Assembly (NCBI RefSeq): GCF_028656935.1
Contig: NZ_JAMDGZ010000002.1
Location: forward strand, 124,001 to 188,000
Reading direction: 5' to 3'
Source: Pseudomonas rubra
GTDB taxonomy: Bacteria; Pseudomonadota; Gammaproteobacteria; Pseudomonadales; Pseudomonadaceae
DNA length: 64,000 bases
Shown here in pieces: positions 19,003-27,780 of this stretch. Each line of letters opens with the position of its first letter. Position 1 is the first letter of the stretch. Below the pieces are notes generated by a model. That model saw only the letters and a list, made by a program, of their open reading frames with translations, searched no databases and was not told the DNA's origin. The position numbers and the translations under genes were made by a program.

Positions 19003-19437
19003 ATGACTTATCGCCTCAACGAATTCCAGTTTGCCTTGCCCGACGCTCAGGTGCAGGACACGACGATCAACATCCTGCGCTTTGCCGAGCTGGGTACTTC
19101 GCTGATCGTCAGCCGCAGCCTGCTGGCTGACGGCGAAACCCTGCAGAGCAATTTCGACGGCCAACTCGAACGTCTGCAGCAGCAGGTCAAGGACCTGCGC
19201 TTTCAACCCGGCCAGGCCGTGCGCCTGGGCGTCGATCAGTCGGTGGAGGGTATCGAGCTGCGTAGCCAGTTCAGCAAGGGCAATGAAAAGGTCTACCAGT
19301 ACCAGCTAGCCCTGGTGCTGCCAGGTACCCGCAAGATGTTCGCCCTGAGTTACGTCAAGGGCCAGCCACTGGGCGATGCAGAAGCTGCGCACTGGGCGGC
19401 AATCAAGCAATCGCTGAACTTCGACGCCACGGCCTGA
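19003..19437 (+). CDS. EagR-type effector chaperone (DUF1795/DcrB-like)
   Basis: A 144-residue soluble protein of the DUF1795 family, with FQFALPDAQVQDTTINILRF at the start and alternating beta strands throughout. DUF1795 proteins encoded directly upstream of prePAAR-Rhs effectors are known as Eag chaperones. They cradle the effector's hydrophobic N-terminal helices in the cytoplasm and help load it onto VgrG. The position between vgrG and the Rhs gene (gaps of 15 and 12 bases) fits this role exactly. No signal peptide is present. The function is assigned by family plus context. Confidence 0.9.
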   Translation: MTYRLNEFQFALPDAQVQDTTINILRFAELGTSLIVSRSLLADGETLQSNFDGQLERLQQQVKDLRFQPGQAVRLGVDQSVEGIELRSQFSKGNEKVYQYQLALVLPGTRKMFALSYVKGQPLGDAEAAHWAAIKQSLNFDATA

Positions 19438-19449
19438 TGAGCACCTTGC

Positions 19450-22400
19450 ATGTCTGACGCTCTATGGGCCGCCCGCCAAGGCGATGCGCTGATGCACACC
19501 TCGATGATGGCCGACATCGTCAGCGGCGTGCTGGAAGTCGCGGCCAACGTCGCCATCGGCATCGTCGCTACCGCAGCGGTGACCGCAGCGCTGGGCCTGA
19601 CCGTAGTGACCGGCGGCCTGGGCTGTTTCGTGCTTGGCGCAGTGGTCGGGATCGTGGTTGGCGTGGCCATGAGCAAGACCGGAGCCGACAAAGGCTTGAG
19701 CAGTTTATGCGAGGGCATCGGCAACGCCCTGTTCCCACCCTCGGTGCAGGCCAATATCCTCACCGGTTCGAAGAATACCCACACCAATGGCAAGCCGGCC
19801 GCCCGCGCTGCTGGCGTCATCGTTGCAGCCGCAGCGCCCGCAGGCAGTGATGCCGCTCAGCCGCCTGGCGAAGAGGAAGAAGAAAGTTTCCTGGACATGG
19901 CCAAGGGCTTTTTCTCGCAGATGTGGCGGCCAACGGTCACCAGCCCAGCGCCCAACACCGAGCCTGCCGACGACGACAAGATCCTCTGCAGCAAGCACCC
20001 GCCCATGCCGCCGCAGTACCTGGCCGAAGGCTCGAGCAAGGTCACCATCAACGGCCACCCGGCCTGTCGCAGTGGTGATCGCAGCACCTGCGAGGCAGTG
20101 ATCGTCGACGCCGGGCTGATCTCCAACAACGTGCGCATTGGCGGCGGCTCGATCGTGGTCCGCGAGATTCGCAGCGGCAAGACCCCGGGCATCGGCCTGG
20201 CGATTACCGCGTTGATGATGCTGCGCGGGCGTGGCGGCAAGTTCTACAGCAAGTTCGGTTGCATGGCGATTGGTGGTATAGCCAGCGCGATCACCAGCCA
20301 GGTGAGCGGGGCAATAACCAATGCCATCGCCGGCTCACCCAACCCGGTACATGTGCCCACCGGGGCGAAGATCCTCGGTGGTGAAGAAGAGTTCGACTTC
20401 AGCCTGCCAGGGCTGATCCCGTTGGACTGGCAGCGCTATTACAACAGCCGTGACGAGCGCCGTGATGGCCTGTTCGGTGCTGGCTGGAGCGTTGATTACG
20501 AAGTCTTCGTGGCCATTGAGGCCCACCCCGAAGGCGGCGAGCGCCTGCTGTTCACCGACGAACAGGCACGTGTGATCGACATGGGCGACATCCCCCGGGG
20601 TGAGGCGGTGTTCAGCGCTGGCGAAGGCCTGAGCGTACGCCGCGCCCTCAATGGCGAGCTCCTGATCGAAAGCGCCGACGGCCTCTACCGCCTGTTCCAG
20701 CCTACCCCGAGCAACCCGCAGCGCCTGCGCCTGACACAGTTGGGCGACCGCAACGACAATCGCCTTTACCTGGACTACGACGCCAGTGGCCGCCTGTACA
20801 CACTGCGCGACACCTTCGACCAGGTCCGTGTACAGCTGATCTACAGTGCCCAATGGCCGGGACGGGTCAGCCAGATCGAACGCCTTTATAGCGACGATTC
20901 GAGCGAGCGGCTGGCCAGCTACAGCTACGACAACGCGGGCGATCTTGCCGAAGTACGCGATGCCAATGACCAGGTGCAACGGCGCTTCGCCTATGACCAG
21001 GGCCGGCGCATGGTCGAGCACCAATTGCCAGGCGGCCTGCGCTGTTTCTATGAGTGGCTGTGGACTGCCGATGACTGGCGCGTGGCCCGGCACTGGACCG
21101 ACGAGGGTGACGAGTACCGTTTCGACTATGACATCGAAGCGGGTATCACCCGGGTCACCGACGGCTTGCAACGGGTCAGCAGCCGTCACTGGAATCCGCA
21201 GTACCAGATCACCGAGTACACCGACGCCCTTGGCCAGACCTGGCACTTCCAGTGGAACGACGAACGCCAGTTGCTGGCCGCTACCGACCCGCAAGGCGGG
21301 CAATGGCAATACCACTACGACGAGTCCGGCAACCTCAGCCAAAGCATCGACCCGCTGGGCCGCAGCGAATCAACCCTGTGGCTGCAACACTGGTCGCTGC
21401 CCCGGGTACAGACCGACAAGGCCGGCAATCGCTGGCGCTACCGCTACGACCAGCGTGGCAACTGCAGCAGCACGACCGACCCACAGGGCAACATTACCCG
21501 CTACCGCTATGACGAACGCGGCCAGGTGGTGGAGATTATCGATGCAGCGGGCAAGCACAAGCACCTGCGCTGGAACGAGCAGGGCCTGCTGGTTGAACAG
21601 GTCGATTGCTCAGGGTATCCAACCCGCCTGAGCTATGACCGGCGCGGGCATCTGCAGGCCGTTACCGACGCACTCGGCGAGCGCACCGAGTACCAGTACG
21701 ATGCCCAAGGCAAGCTGTTTGCCACGCAAATGCCGGACGGGCGCAGCGAGCACTACCAGCTTGAACGCGATGGCCAGCTCAATAGCTATACCGACCCCGC
21801 CGGGCACACAACCCGCTACCGCTACAACCGTCGCGGCCAGGTCCAACAACGTATCGACCCCCATGGCCGGCTGGTGCAGTTCAGCTATGACGCCTATGGT
21901 CGCCTGCAAACCCTGAGCAACGAGAACGGCGAAAGCTACAGGTTCAGCTGGGACCTGCTCGATCGTCTGATCGAGCAGCAGGATCTGGACGGCAGCATCA
22001 AACGCTATGCCTACGGAGCGCTGGACAGTATCAGCCGCCTGGCGTTTGTCCCTGCACCGTCGGCGGACGCCCCAGCCCTGCCGCCCATCATCCACCAGTT
22101 CAGTCACGATGCCGCTGGCCGCTTGATCAACAAGCAGACCGACGATGGCCACACGCAGTATCGCTATGACGACGAGGATCAGCTCACGGCGATCAGCTTC
22201 ACCGACACGGTCGGGGAAACCGAACAACTGGCCTTCGCCTATGACGCGCTTGGCCAACTGCTGGAAGAACATAGCGCCGCTGGTGTGCTACAGCATCACT
22301 ACGACGAACTCGGCAACCTGAGCCAGACCCAGCTGCCCGATGGCCGCTGGCTCAACCGCCTGTACTACGGCAGCGGTCACCTGCACCAGATCAACCTCGA

Positions 22401-23832
22401 CGGCACGCTGATCAGCGACTTCGAACGCGACCGCCTGCACCGTGAGGTACTGCGCAGCCAGGGCCGCATCAGCACCCGCAGCGAGTACGACCGCAGCGGC
22501 CGCTTGCGCTCGCGCCTGCGCCGCCCCGGCCAGCAACCGCCGCAACTGCCGGCCGCCGTGCAGCAACGCTTCGACTTCGATCCGGCCGACAACCTGATCA
22601 ACCGCTTCCAGCAACAACCTGGCAGCCAGCATCAGCAGTTACTGCACTACGATGCCAGCGGTCGAGTCATGGCCAGTCAAGAGGCCAGCCGCGGCCAAAG
22701 CGAAGCTTTCGCCTACGACGGCGCCGCCAACTTGCTCGACAGCACCCAGGCCGGCGTGGGCCTGGTTCGCCACAACCGCCTGCTGACCTATCAGGACAAA
22801 CGCTACCGCTACGACGCCTTTGGCCGCCTGATAGAAAAACGCAGCAGCCGGCGCGGCACCCAGCACTTCAGCTACGACGCCGAGCATCGCCTGATCCAGG
22901 TACGCAGCCAGCACGGCGGTCGCGAGCGTGTGCTGAACATGCGCTACGACCCGTTGGGCCGGCGTATCGAGAAGCGTGAGTACGATGACCAGGGCAACCT
23001 GCTCGGCCAGACCCGCTTCATCTGGGACGGCCTGCGCCTGTTGCAAGAACACCGGCACAGCCAGACCAGCCTGTACCTGTACGTCGAAGACAGCCATGAA
23101 CCGCTGGCCCGGGTGGACGGTGTCGGGGCGCACCAGCAAGTGCGCCACTACCACAACGACCTCAACGGCCTGCCCGAACAACTGACCGACACCAGCGGCG
23201 AAACTGTCTGGCAGGCGCGTTACCAGGTCTGGGGCAATACCCTGGAGGAAAGGCGAGAAGCGCAGTACATCGAAGAGCAGAACCTGAGGTTCCAGGGCCA
23301 GTACCTGGACCGCGAGACCGGGCTGCACTACAACACGTTTCGCTTCTATGATCCGGATATCGGGCGTTTTACCCAGCCCGATCCGATCGGGCTTGAAGGC
23401 GGGCTGAACCTATACTATTACGCGCCCAATCCTTTTACCTGGCTCGACCCGTTCGGCCTGACCAGTTGCGGCACGCCGAGAAAGTCCGCGAACCCGTCAA
23501 AAGTAGTTAATGACCTTAAAGCGTTTAGCGGTAAACGTTTCCGCTTTGGCAGCAATACGTTCAAACTTGACAAGAGTGGCATGAAGCATATTCTTGAGCG
23601 CCATCACCCTAAATACTGGGATGGTTCTGTAAAGGCGCGGCAAAGTTTCCTGTCCCCGAAACTGTCGATCAAAGATGTTTCGAATGTTGTGCGCGATGTC
23701 ATGCAACAAAACCGAGGCGTGCTGACAAACAAGGGCACCGTAGGTAAGTACCAGATCAGTGGCACTTCGAACGGCGTAGAATATGTGGTCGGATTCAATA
23801 ACGGCAGAGTAGGACAACTGTATCCCAAATGA
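19450..23832 (+). CDS. PrePAAR/PAAR-Rhs T6SS effector with C-terminal toxin domain
   Basis: A 1460-residue polymorphic effector. Residues 7-16 (AARQGDALMH) match the prePAAR motif AARxxDxxxH. Hydrophobic helices at about 25-77 and 246-295 bracket a PAAR domain (about 177-245) that should sharpen the VgrG tip. From about 310 a long YD-repeat Rhs shell follows, closed by the Rhs core around 1290-1337. The core ends in LDPFGL at 1332-1337, the usual autoproteolysis landmark. The remaining ~123 residues are the toxin. They contain HILERHHPKYW, NGVEYVVGF and a terminal GRVGQLYP, a pattern resembling bacterial EndoU/BECR-fold RNases; I rate this family call as moderate. DNA beyond about 23480 is clearly more AT-rich than the shell, a sign of tip exchange. 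Confidence 0.93.
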   Translation: MSDALWAARQGDALMHTSMMADIVSGVLEVAANVAIGIVATAAVTAALGLTVVTGGLGCFVLGAVVGIVVGVAMSKTGADKGLSSLCEGIGNALFPPSVQANILTGSKNTHTNGKPAARAAGVIVAAAAPAGSDAAQPPGEEEEESFLDMAKGFFSQMWRPTVTSPAPNTEPADDDKILCSKHPPMPPQYLAEGSSKVTINGHPACRSGDRSTCEAVIVDAGLISNNVRIGGGSIVVREIRSGKTPGIGLAITALMMLRGRGGKFYSKFGCMAIGGIASAITSQVSGAITNAIAGSPNPVHVPTGAKILGGEEEFDFSLPGLIPLDWQRYYNSRDERRDGLFGAGWSVDYEVFVAIEAHPEGGERLLFTDEQARVIDMGDIPRGEAVFSAGEGLSVRRALNGELLIESADGLYRLFQPTPSNPQRLRLTQLGDRNDNRLYLDYDASGRLYTLRDTFDQVRVQLIYSAQWPGRVSQIERLYSDDSSERLASYSYDNAGDLAEVRDANDQVQRRFAYDQGRRMVEHQLPGGLRCFYEWLWTADDWRVARHWTDEGDEYRFDYDIEAGITRVTDGLQRVSSRHWNPQYQITEYTDALGQTWHFQWNDERQLLAATDPQGGQWQYHYDESGNLSQSIDPLGRSESTLWLQHWSLPRVQTDKAGNRWRYRYDQRGNCSSTTDPQGNITRYRYDERGQVVEIIDAAGKHKHLRWNEQGLLVEQVDCSGYPTRLSYDRRGHLQAVTDALGERTEYQYDAQGKLFATQMPDGRSEHYQLERDGQLNSYTDPAGHTTRYRYNRRGQVQQRIDPHGRLVQFSYDAYGRLQTLSNENGESYRFSWDLLDRLIEQQDLDGSIKRYAYGALDSISRLAFVPAPSADAPALPPIIHQFSHDAAGRLINKQTDDGHTQYRYDDEDQLTAISFTDTVGETEQLAFAYDALGQLLEEHSAAGVLQHHYDELGNLSQTQLPDGRWLNRLYYGSGHLHQINLDGTLISDFERDRLHREVLRSQGRISTRSEYDRSGRLRSRLRRPGQQPPQLPAAVQQRFDFDPADNLINRFQQQPGSQHQQLLHYDASGRVMASQEASRGQSEAFAYDGAANLLDSTQAGVGLVRHNRLLTYQDKRYRYDAFGRLIEKRSSRRGTQHFSYDAEHRLIQVRSQHGGRERVLNMRYDPLGRRIEKREYDDQGNLLGQTRFIWDGLRLLQEHRHSQTSLYLYVEDSHEPLARVDGVGAHQQVRHYHNDLNGLPEQLTDTSGETVWQARYQVWGNTLEERREAQYIEEQNLRFQGQYLDRETGLHYNTFRFYDPDIGRFTQPDPIGLEGGLNLYYYAPNPFTWLDPFGLTSCGTPRKSANPSKVVNDLKAFSGKRFRFGSNTFKLDKSGMKHILERHHPKYWDGSVKARQSFLSPKLSIKDVSNVVRDVMQQNRGVLTNKGTVGKYQISGTSNGVEYVVGFNNGRVGQLYPK

Positions 23833-24287
23833 AAAATCGAATTACAATTGAAACTTATGTAAAGACGGGTGAACGCTTTATCGACTTCTTCGAGTACGAA
23901 GGAGGGTTCAATAGCCAAGACTCCATTGAGGGCGCACTGGTTCTCTCCATCAATGGTACGTCGCTGATCGACAAGAGCATGTTTGATTATGTCGATGACC
24001 TGTGGAGTTACTTGTCGGAAGGATTGCAGCACGTCAGTGAGGGTAAAGCATTCAGCTGTTTCTTCCCTGACCAGCCAATCGAAGTCAAACTGACGCCCAG
24101 CAAGGGTCGCCTGCAGCTGAGTGTCAATTGCCACCGCGAGGTCTCGGTTACAGTCGATACAGATGAGTTTGTCAGGGTCATGAGTGAACACGCCCGCCAA
24201 TTTTTTACCCACCTGCAGAAGATTGAACCTGGCGCCAAAGGGACGTGCAGCTATGCCTTGGGGAACCTGGACAAAATTAGTCGGTAA
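23829..24287 (+). CDS. Candidate immunity protein for the Rhs toxin
   Basis: A 152-residue acidic, soluble-looking protein with no signal peptide and no family I can name. It starts inside the effector stop codon (ATGA overlap) and shares the low GC content of the toxin tip, so it travelled with it. Position and coupling are what is expected of a cognate cytoplasmic immunity protein protecting kin from the upstream toxin. The sequence is rich in Phe, Asp, Glu and Ser, with patches such as RFIDFFEYEGG and SCFFPDQPIEV. The function is inferred from context alone. Confidence 0.8.
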   Translation: MKNRITIETYVKTGERFIDFFEYEGGFNSQDSIEGALVLSINGTSLIDKSMFDYVDDLWSYLSEGLQHVSEGKAFSCFFPDQPIEVKLTPSKGRLQLSVNCHREVSVTVDTDEFVRVMSEHARQFFTHLQKIEPGAKGTCSYALGNLDKISR

Positions 24288-24381
24288 GCCTCGAGGTTAT
24301 CTAACGCTACAACGGCCCAATTCCTTCGCCGCTGCCGCTGAAGTATCATCCGCACCCCGCTCAAACTCACATGGACGTCCG

Positions 24382-25533
24382 ATGAAATCCGCCGCGCGCC
24401 TGCTTCCTGCTGCCCTGTTCGCTGCCTGCCTGCACAGCCCCACCACCGTCGCCGCAGGCTTTGACTGCAGCAAGGCCAGCACCCTGGTGGAAACCGCCAT
24501 CTGTACCACGCCATCGCTGTCGGCCAAGGACGATAAGCTCAACGAACTCTACAAGCCGCTGAAGGATCGCAAGATCTTCCGTGAACTGGAGAGCTTCTGG
24601 CTGCAGGAAGTGCGCAACCGTTGCGAGAAAGCCGACTGCCTGGACGTTGCCTACGATCAACAGATCAAACTGCTGACGCCCGCTCCGGCCGTGACGCCCA
24701 TCGATCCACAGTCCCTCCAGCCTCTTTCTCGCGAACAGCGCTATACGCAGATCGAAGATGAGCCGTGGCAGCGCTTTGCCCTGGCCACCGTCCCGAACAA
24801 GAGCGACGAGCATTTTGTCTATCTGGTGGACGCCGTCACCCTGGATGGCGTGCTGAACGTGGTGCTGTTTGTCGCCGAAAAGCAGGATGAAGAGGCCAGC
24901 AATCCGGGCAATATCTACGAGAGCCGTCCTGTCGGCACGCTCTACGAATACTCCGATGCCCGCCCTGGCCTGCACGCGTTCGCCCACGATGTACGCTTCG
25001 ACGGCTGGAGCAATATCTCCGCCAATGACCAGGGCCAGCGTTACGCCGGGATCATTGACGGCATGTTCTACTACCGACACAAGACCACCGGCGAAGCCCA
25101 GCAGAGCATGGCCTATAAGTTGGGCTCCAAGGCCACGCCGCAGCCCTCGACGCAACTGTACGCGGCCCAGTCCAACAGCACGCGCTTCGCCAAGGCGCGG
25201 ATCAGCGGCGACCTGAACCAGGATAACTCCGGCCTGTTGCTCTACTACCCGCATGTAAAGGGCGACAATCCTTACGACCGGGTGATGGACAAGGACGCCG
25301 GCGGCTGGAGCCTGGTAAACCCGACCTGGAACCCGACCCGGCCAGTGCTGTACTTCGACAACAACGGTGGTTTCGCCTGTGTCTGGCGGGTCGACCTGGT
25401 CAGCAAGCGCCTGGAGAAAATCGTCCCCGAGCATGAAGCCGTTGCCGCCCGCCCGGTAGACGTCAATGGCCGCGAAGCCATCGTTTATCTGGAAGTCGAC
25501 CAGTTGATGTTTGCCATCGCGCCTGACCAGTAA
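24382..25533 (+). CDS. Exported DUF1311 (LprI-like) domain protein
   Basis: A 383-residue protein with a signal peptide (about residues 1-25, ending TVAAG). A DUF1311/LprI-type domain follows (about 26-95) with four cysteines in the family spacing, FDCSKAS...AICTTPSLS...NRCEKADCLD. LprI proteins in other bacteria inhibit lysozyme. The C-terminal 280 residues are of unknown function and look beta-rich. I chose ATG 24382, since the signal peptide begins there; the longer open frame upstream overlaps the immunity gene and has no signal. It stands alone between the effector module and the convergent MFS gene, so a link to T6SS is only positional. Confidence 0.8.
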   Translation: MKSAARLLPAALFAACLHSPTTVAAGFDCSKASTLVETAICTTPSLSAKDDKLNELYKPLKDRKIFRELESFWLQEVRNRCEKADCLDVAYDQQIKLLTPAPAVTPIDPQSLQPLSREQRYTQIEDEPWQRFALATVPNKSDEHFVYLVDAVTLDGVLNVVLFVAEKQDEEASNPGNIYESRPVGTLYEYSDARPGLHAFAHDVRFDGWSNISANDQGQRYAGIIDGMFYYRHKTTGEAQQSMAYKLGSKATPQPSTQLYAAQSNSTRFAKARISGDLNQDNSGLLLYYPHVKGDNPYDRVMDKDAGGWSLVNPTWNPTRPVLYFDNNGGFACVWRVDLVSKRLEKIVPEHEAVAARPVDVNGREAIVYLEVDQLMFAIAPDQ

Positions 25534-25548
25534 CAACGCATTCGGCGG

Positions 25549-26721
25549 TTAATGCAGTTGCGCTGTAGCAACTGCATCGCGGCGCCGCCAGCCAAACCAG
25601 GCAATCACCATCACCAGCAATTGCGCGCCCATGATCAGCGGCACACAACCCGTCCAACCCCAACGTGCCCACAACAGCGCCGGCAGCAGCGCCCCGACAC
25701 TGCCGCCCAGGTAGTAGAACGTCAGGTAGCAACCTACGGCGCCGGCCTTGTTGTGCCTGGCGGTGGTGGTGATGAACGCATTGGCGGCGGCCTGGGCCAG
25801 AAACACGCCGGTGGAACTCAGTGCCAGCCCGAGGATGATCCACCACAGGTTGGCAAGTAACGTCAGCAACGACCCCACTAGCCCTAAAACACCCGCGATC
25901 ACCACCAAATGCGCAGGCGGCCTGGCGCCCGCCAAACGCCCGGCAATTGGCGTAACCACCAGCGCTAGGAGGAACACCGCATACACCGAACCCAGGGCGG
26001 CGACACTTAGCTTGAAGGGGGCTGCCAACAGATACAGGCCGACGTAGGTGAAGGTGGCAATCTGTGCAAACAGCACGCAAAAGCCTACCAGGCAGGCAGC
26101 CAACAACTGCGGGTTGCCCAGCGTGCTCAGGCGGTTGCCACCCACAGCATCCTCGACCCGCCGCGCCGCGCCAGGCAACAACCAGTGGATACACAAGCCA
26201 AGCAGCACCGTCAGCATCGCCAGCAGCACGAAGGCTTCGCGCCAGCCCAGGTATTGAGTGACCAGGCCGGTGACAAAGCGCCCGGCGAAACCGCCGAGAA
26301 TGGTCCCGGCAACATACAGGCTGGTGACTTCTGTAACCTGCGCGCCCTGCCAGCGCTCGCCGATGTAAGCGACACTGGTGGCAAAGATCACCGGTATCAG
26401 CATGCCTTGCACGAAGCGCCAGAGCAGCAGACTGTTGAGGTCCTGGGCGCACGCCAGCATCAAGCCCGGCACACTCAGTAGCATCGACGCCACAACCAGT
26501 ACCGTCTTCGGGCGCAAGCGTCGCGTCAGCACCCCGACAAAGGGTGCGACCAAGGCCACGGCCAGGGTGGTCGAGGTGATGCTCCAGCTCACTTGCCGGG
26601 TGTCTACGGCAAAGCTGCGGGCGAGTTCAGCAAGAATGCCCTGGGTTGCATAGAGCGGTAGGAACGCAGCGCAGCCGCACAGGAACAGGGCGATGCGGGC
26701 GGCAGACGAATGCGCTGGCAT
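25549..26721 (-). CDS. MFS transporter (YnfM/drug-efflux type)
   Basis: A 390-residue inner-membrane transporter with about 12 hydrophobic helices in two halves and the sparse charged loops of the major facilitator superfamily. The N-terminal FLPLYATQGIL, FVGVLTRRLRPK (motif A-like) and FVQGMLIPVIFA segments resemble the YnfM/arabinose-efflux branch. The substrate cannot be told from the sequence. It is divergent from a LysR regulator across 97 bases, a common arrangement in which that regulator controls the exporter. Its stop lies 15 bases from the convergent DUF1311 gene. Confidence 0.88.
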   Translation of the reverse strand: MPAHSSAARIALFLCGCAAFLPLYATQGILAELARSFAVDTRQVSWSITSTTLAVALVAPFVGVLTRRLRPKTVLVVASMLLSVPGLMLACAQDLNSLLLWRFVQGMLIPVIFATSVAYIGERWQGAQVTEVTSLYVAGTILGGFAGRFVTGLVTQYLGWREAFVLLAMLTVLLGLCIHWLLPGAARRVEDAVGGNRLSTLGNPQLLAACLVGFCVLFAQIATFTYVGLYLLAAPFKLSVAALGSVYAVFLLALVVTPIAGRLAGARPPAHLVVIAGVLGLVGSLLTLLANLWWIILGLALSSTGVFLAQAAANAFITTTARHNKAGAVGCYLTFYYLGGSVGALLPALLWARWGWTGCVPLIMGAQLLVMVIAWFGWRRRDAVATAQLH

Positions 26722-26818
26722 GGCAAAACTCGTTACAGTAAAGAGCCGTCTTTATAGGGCCAGGTCGTCCCGCCTGGCCAATACCGAATCCCGACCGATT
26801 GATACCTCAGGGTGCACC

Positions 26819-27751
26819 ATGCTCGATGTGCGTAAGCTGCGCTATTTCATTGCCGTCGCCGACGACCTGCATTTCGGCCGCGCCGCTGCGCGTCTGCACC
26901 TGGCCCAGCCAGCATTGACCCGGCAGATCTCGGCGCTGGAAAGCCAGCTGGGGTTTCGTCTGTTCGAGCGCAGCAGTCGCAGTGTCAACCTGACCTGCGA
27001 AGGCCAGCAGTTCCTGCCCTATGCCCGTGGCGTTGTGGAGCAGTTGCTACGCAGCGAGCAGTTCGCCGCCAGGCTGGCTGCCGGGACGGCCGGGCAATTG
27101 AGCATCGGCTATGCCAGCTCCGTGGCCTTGAGTGAACGTTTCACCCAGGCCATCCAGCAGTTTTCCCACACCTATCCCGCCGTGCGCCTGACCTTGGTCG
27201 AGGAACCCTCCAGTGCGCAGTGGCAGCACATTGCCGAAGGCACTCTGGAAATCGGTCTGAGCCGGCTGTTGCCGCCTCAGGAATTCGACGCGCTGCAGGT
27301 TCAGCCCCTGGATCAGGAACCGTTACTGGTGGCCCTGGCCGCAGATGATCCGCTGGCGGCCCTGGAGCGTGTGAGCCTTGCGCAGTTGCAGGCGCATCCG
27401 GTAGTGCTGTACAGCGACGAACAGGGTACCGGGCTCAACGATGCCATCGAGCGCCTGTTCCAGCACTGCCAACTCCCCTTGCTGCGCGGCCCGAGGGGAC
27501 GGCAGATCACCTCGATCATTGCGCTGGTGGCCGCCGGCCAGGGCATCGCCCTGGTGCCGGCCTGTACTCGGGCATTGCACTTGCCCGGTGTGTGCTATCG
27601 CCCCTTGAGCGAGGCCGCAGCCAGTATCGACCTGCTCGCCATGAGCCATCGACATCGGCGCTCACCGGCGGCCGATGAATTTCTGCGCATCCTCGCGACT
27701 GACCCACGATGCGACGTGGCTGACAGCACAAAAAAAACAACCCCGGCCTAG
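26819..27751 (+). CDS. LysR-family transcriptional regulator (divergent from MFS gene)
   Basis: A 310-residue regulator. The N-terminal winged helix-turn-helix (about 1-65) reads LRYFIAVADDLHFGRAAARL and QPALTRQISALE, typical of LysR proteins of the BenM/CatR-like branch. The effector domain follows (about 90-290). I chose ATG 26819 over an open upstream frame because the HTH starts immediately after it. Divergence from the MFS gene suggests that it controls that exporter. Its stop codon lies inside the arm of the hairpin terminator shared with the convergent porin gene. Confidence 0.92.
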   Translation: MLDVRKLRYFIAVADDLHFGRAAARLHLAQPALTRQISALESQLGFRLFERSSRSVNLTCEGQQFLPYARGVVEQLLRSEQFAARLAAGTAGQLSIGYASSVALSERFTQAIQQFSHTYPAVRLTLVEEPSSAQWQHIAEGTLEIGLSRLLPPQEFDALQVQPLDQEPLLVALAADDPLAALERVSLAQLQAHPVVLYSDEQGTGLNDAIERLFQHCQLPLLRGPRGRQITSIIALVAAGQGIALVPACTRALHLPGVCYRPLSEAAASIDLLAMSHRHRRSPAADEFLRILATDPRCDVADSTKKTTPA

Positions 27752-27760
27752 GCCGGGGTT
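27729..27760 (-). terminator. Terminator of the OprD-type porin gene
   Basis: A perfect 11-bp inverted repeat (AACCCCGGCCT / AGGCCGGGGTT, no loop beyond the centre) is followed on the minus strand by eight T residues. It therefore terminates the leftward porin gene. It overlaps the last codons of the convergent LysR gene. Confidence 0.85.
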
Positions 27761-27780
27761 GCTGGAGACACAAACAGCAC

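Noticed and set aside
17776..19206. Minus-strand open frame opposite vgrG and the EagR gene
   Set aside because: It spans the boundary of two well-supported genes and shows no domain, start signal or operon context.
20400..23400. Short repeated DNA units inside the Rhs gene as a possible CRISPR or satellite array
   Set aside because: They are degenerate YD peptide repeats of the Rhs shell, with no constant repeat and spacer lengths.
23461..23832. HNH or other DNase assignment for the Rhs tip on the basis of its His-rich HILERHH patch
   Set aside because: The Asn and second His spacing of HNH nucleases are missing, and the terminal strands fit a BECR-type RNase better.
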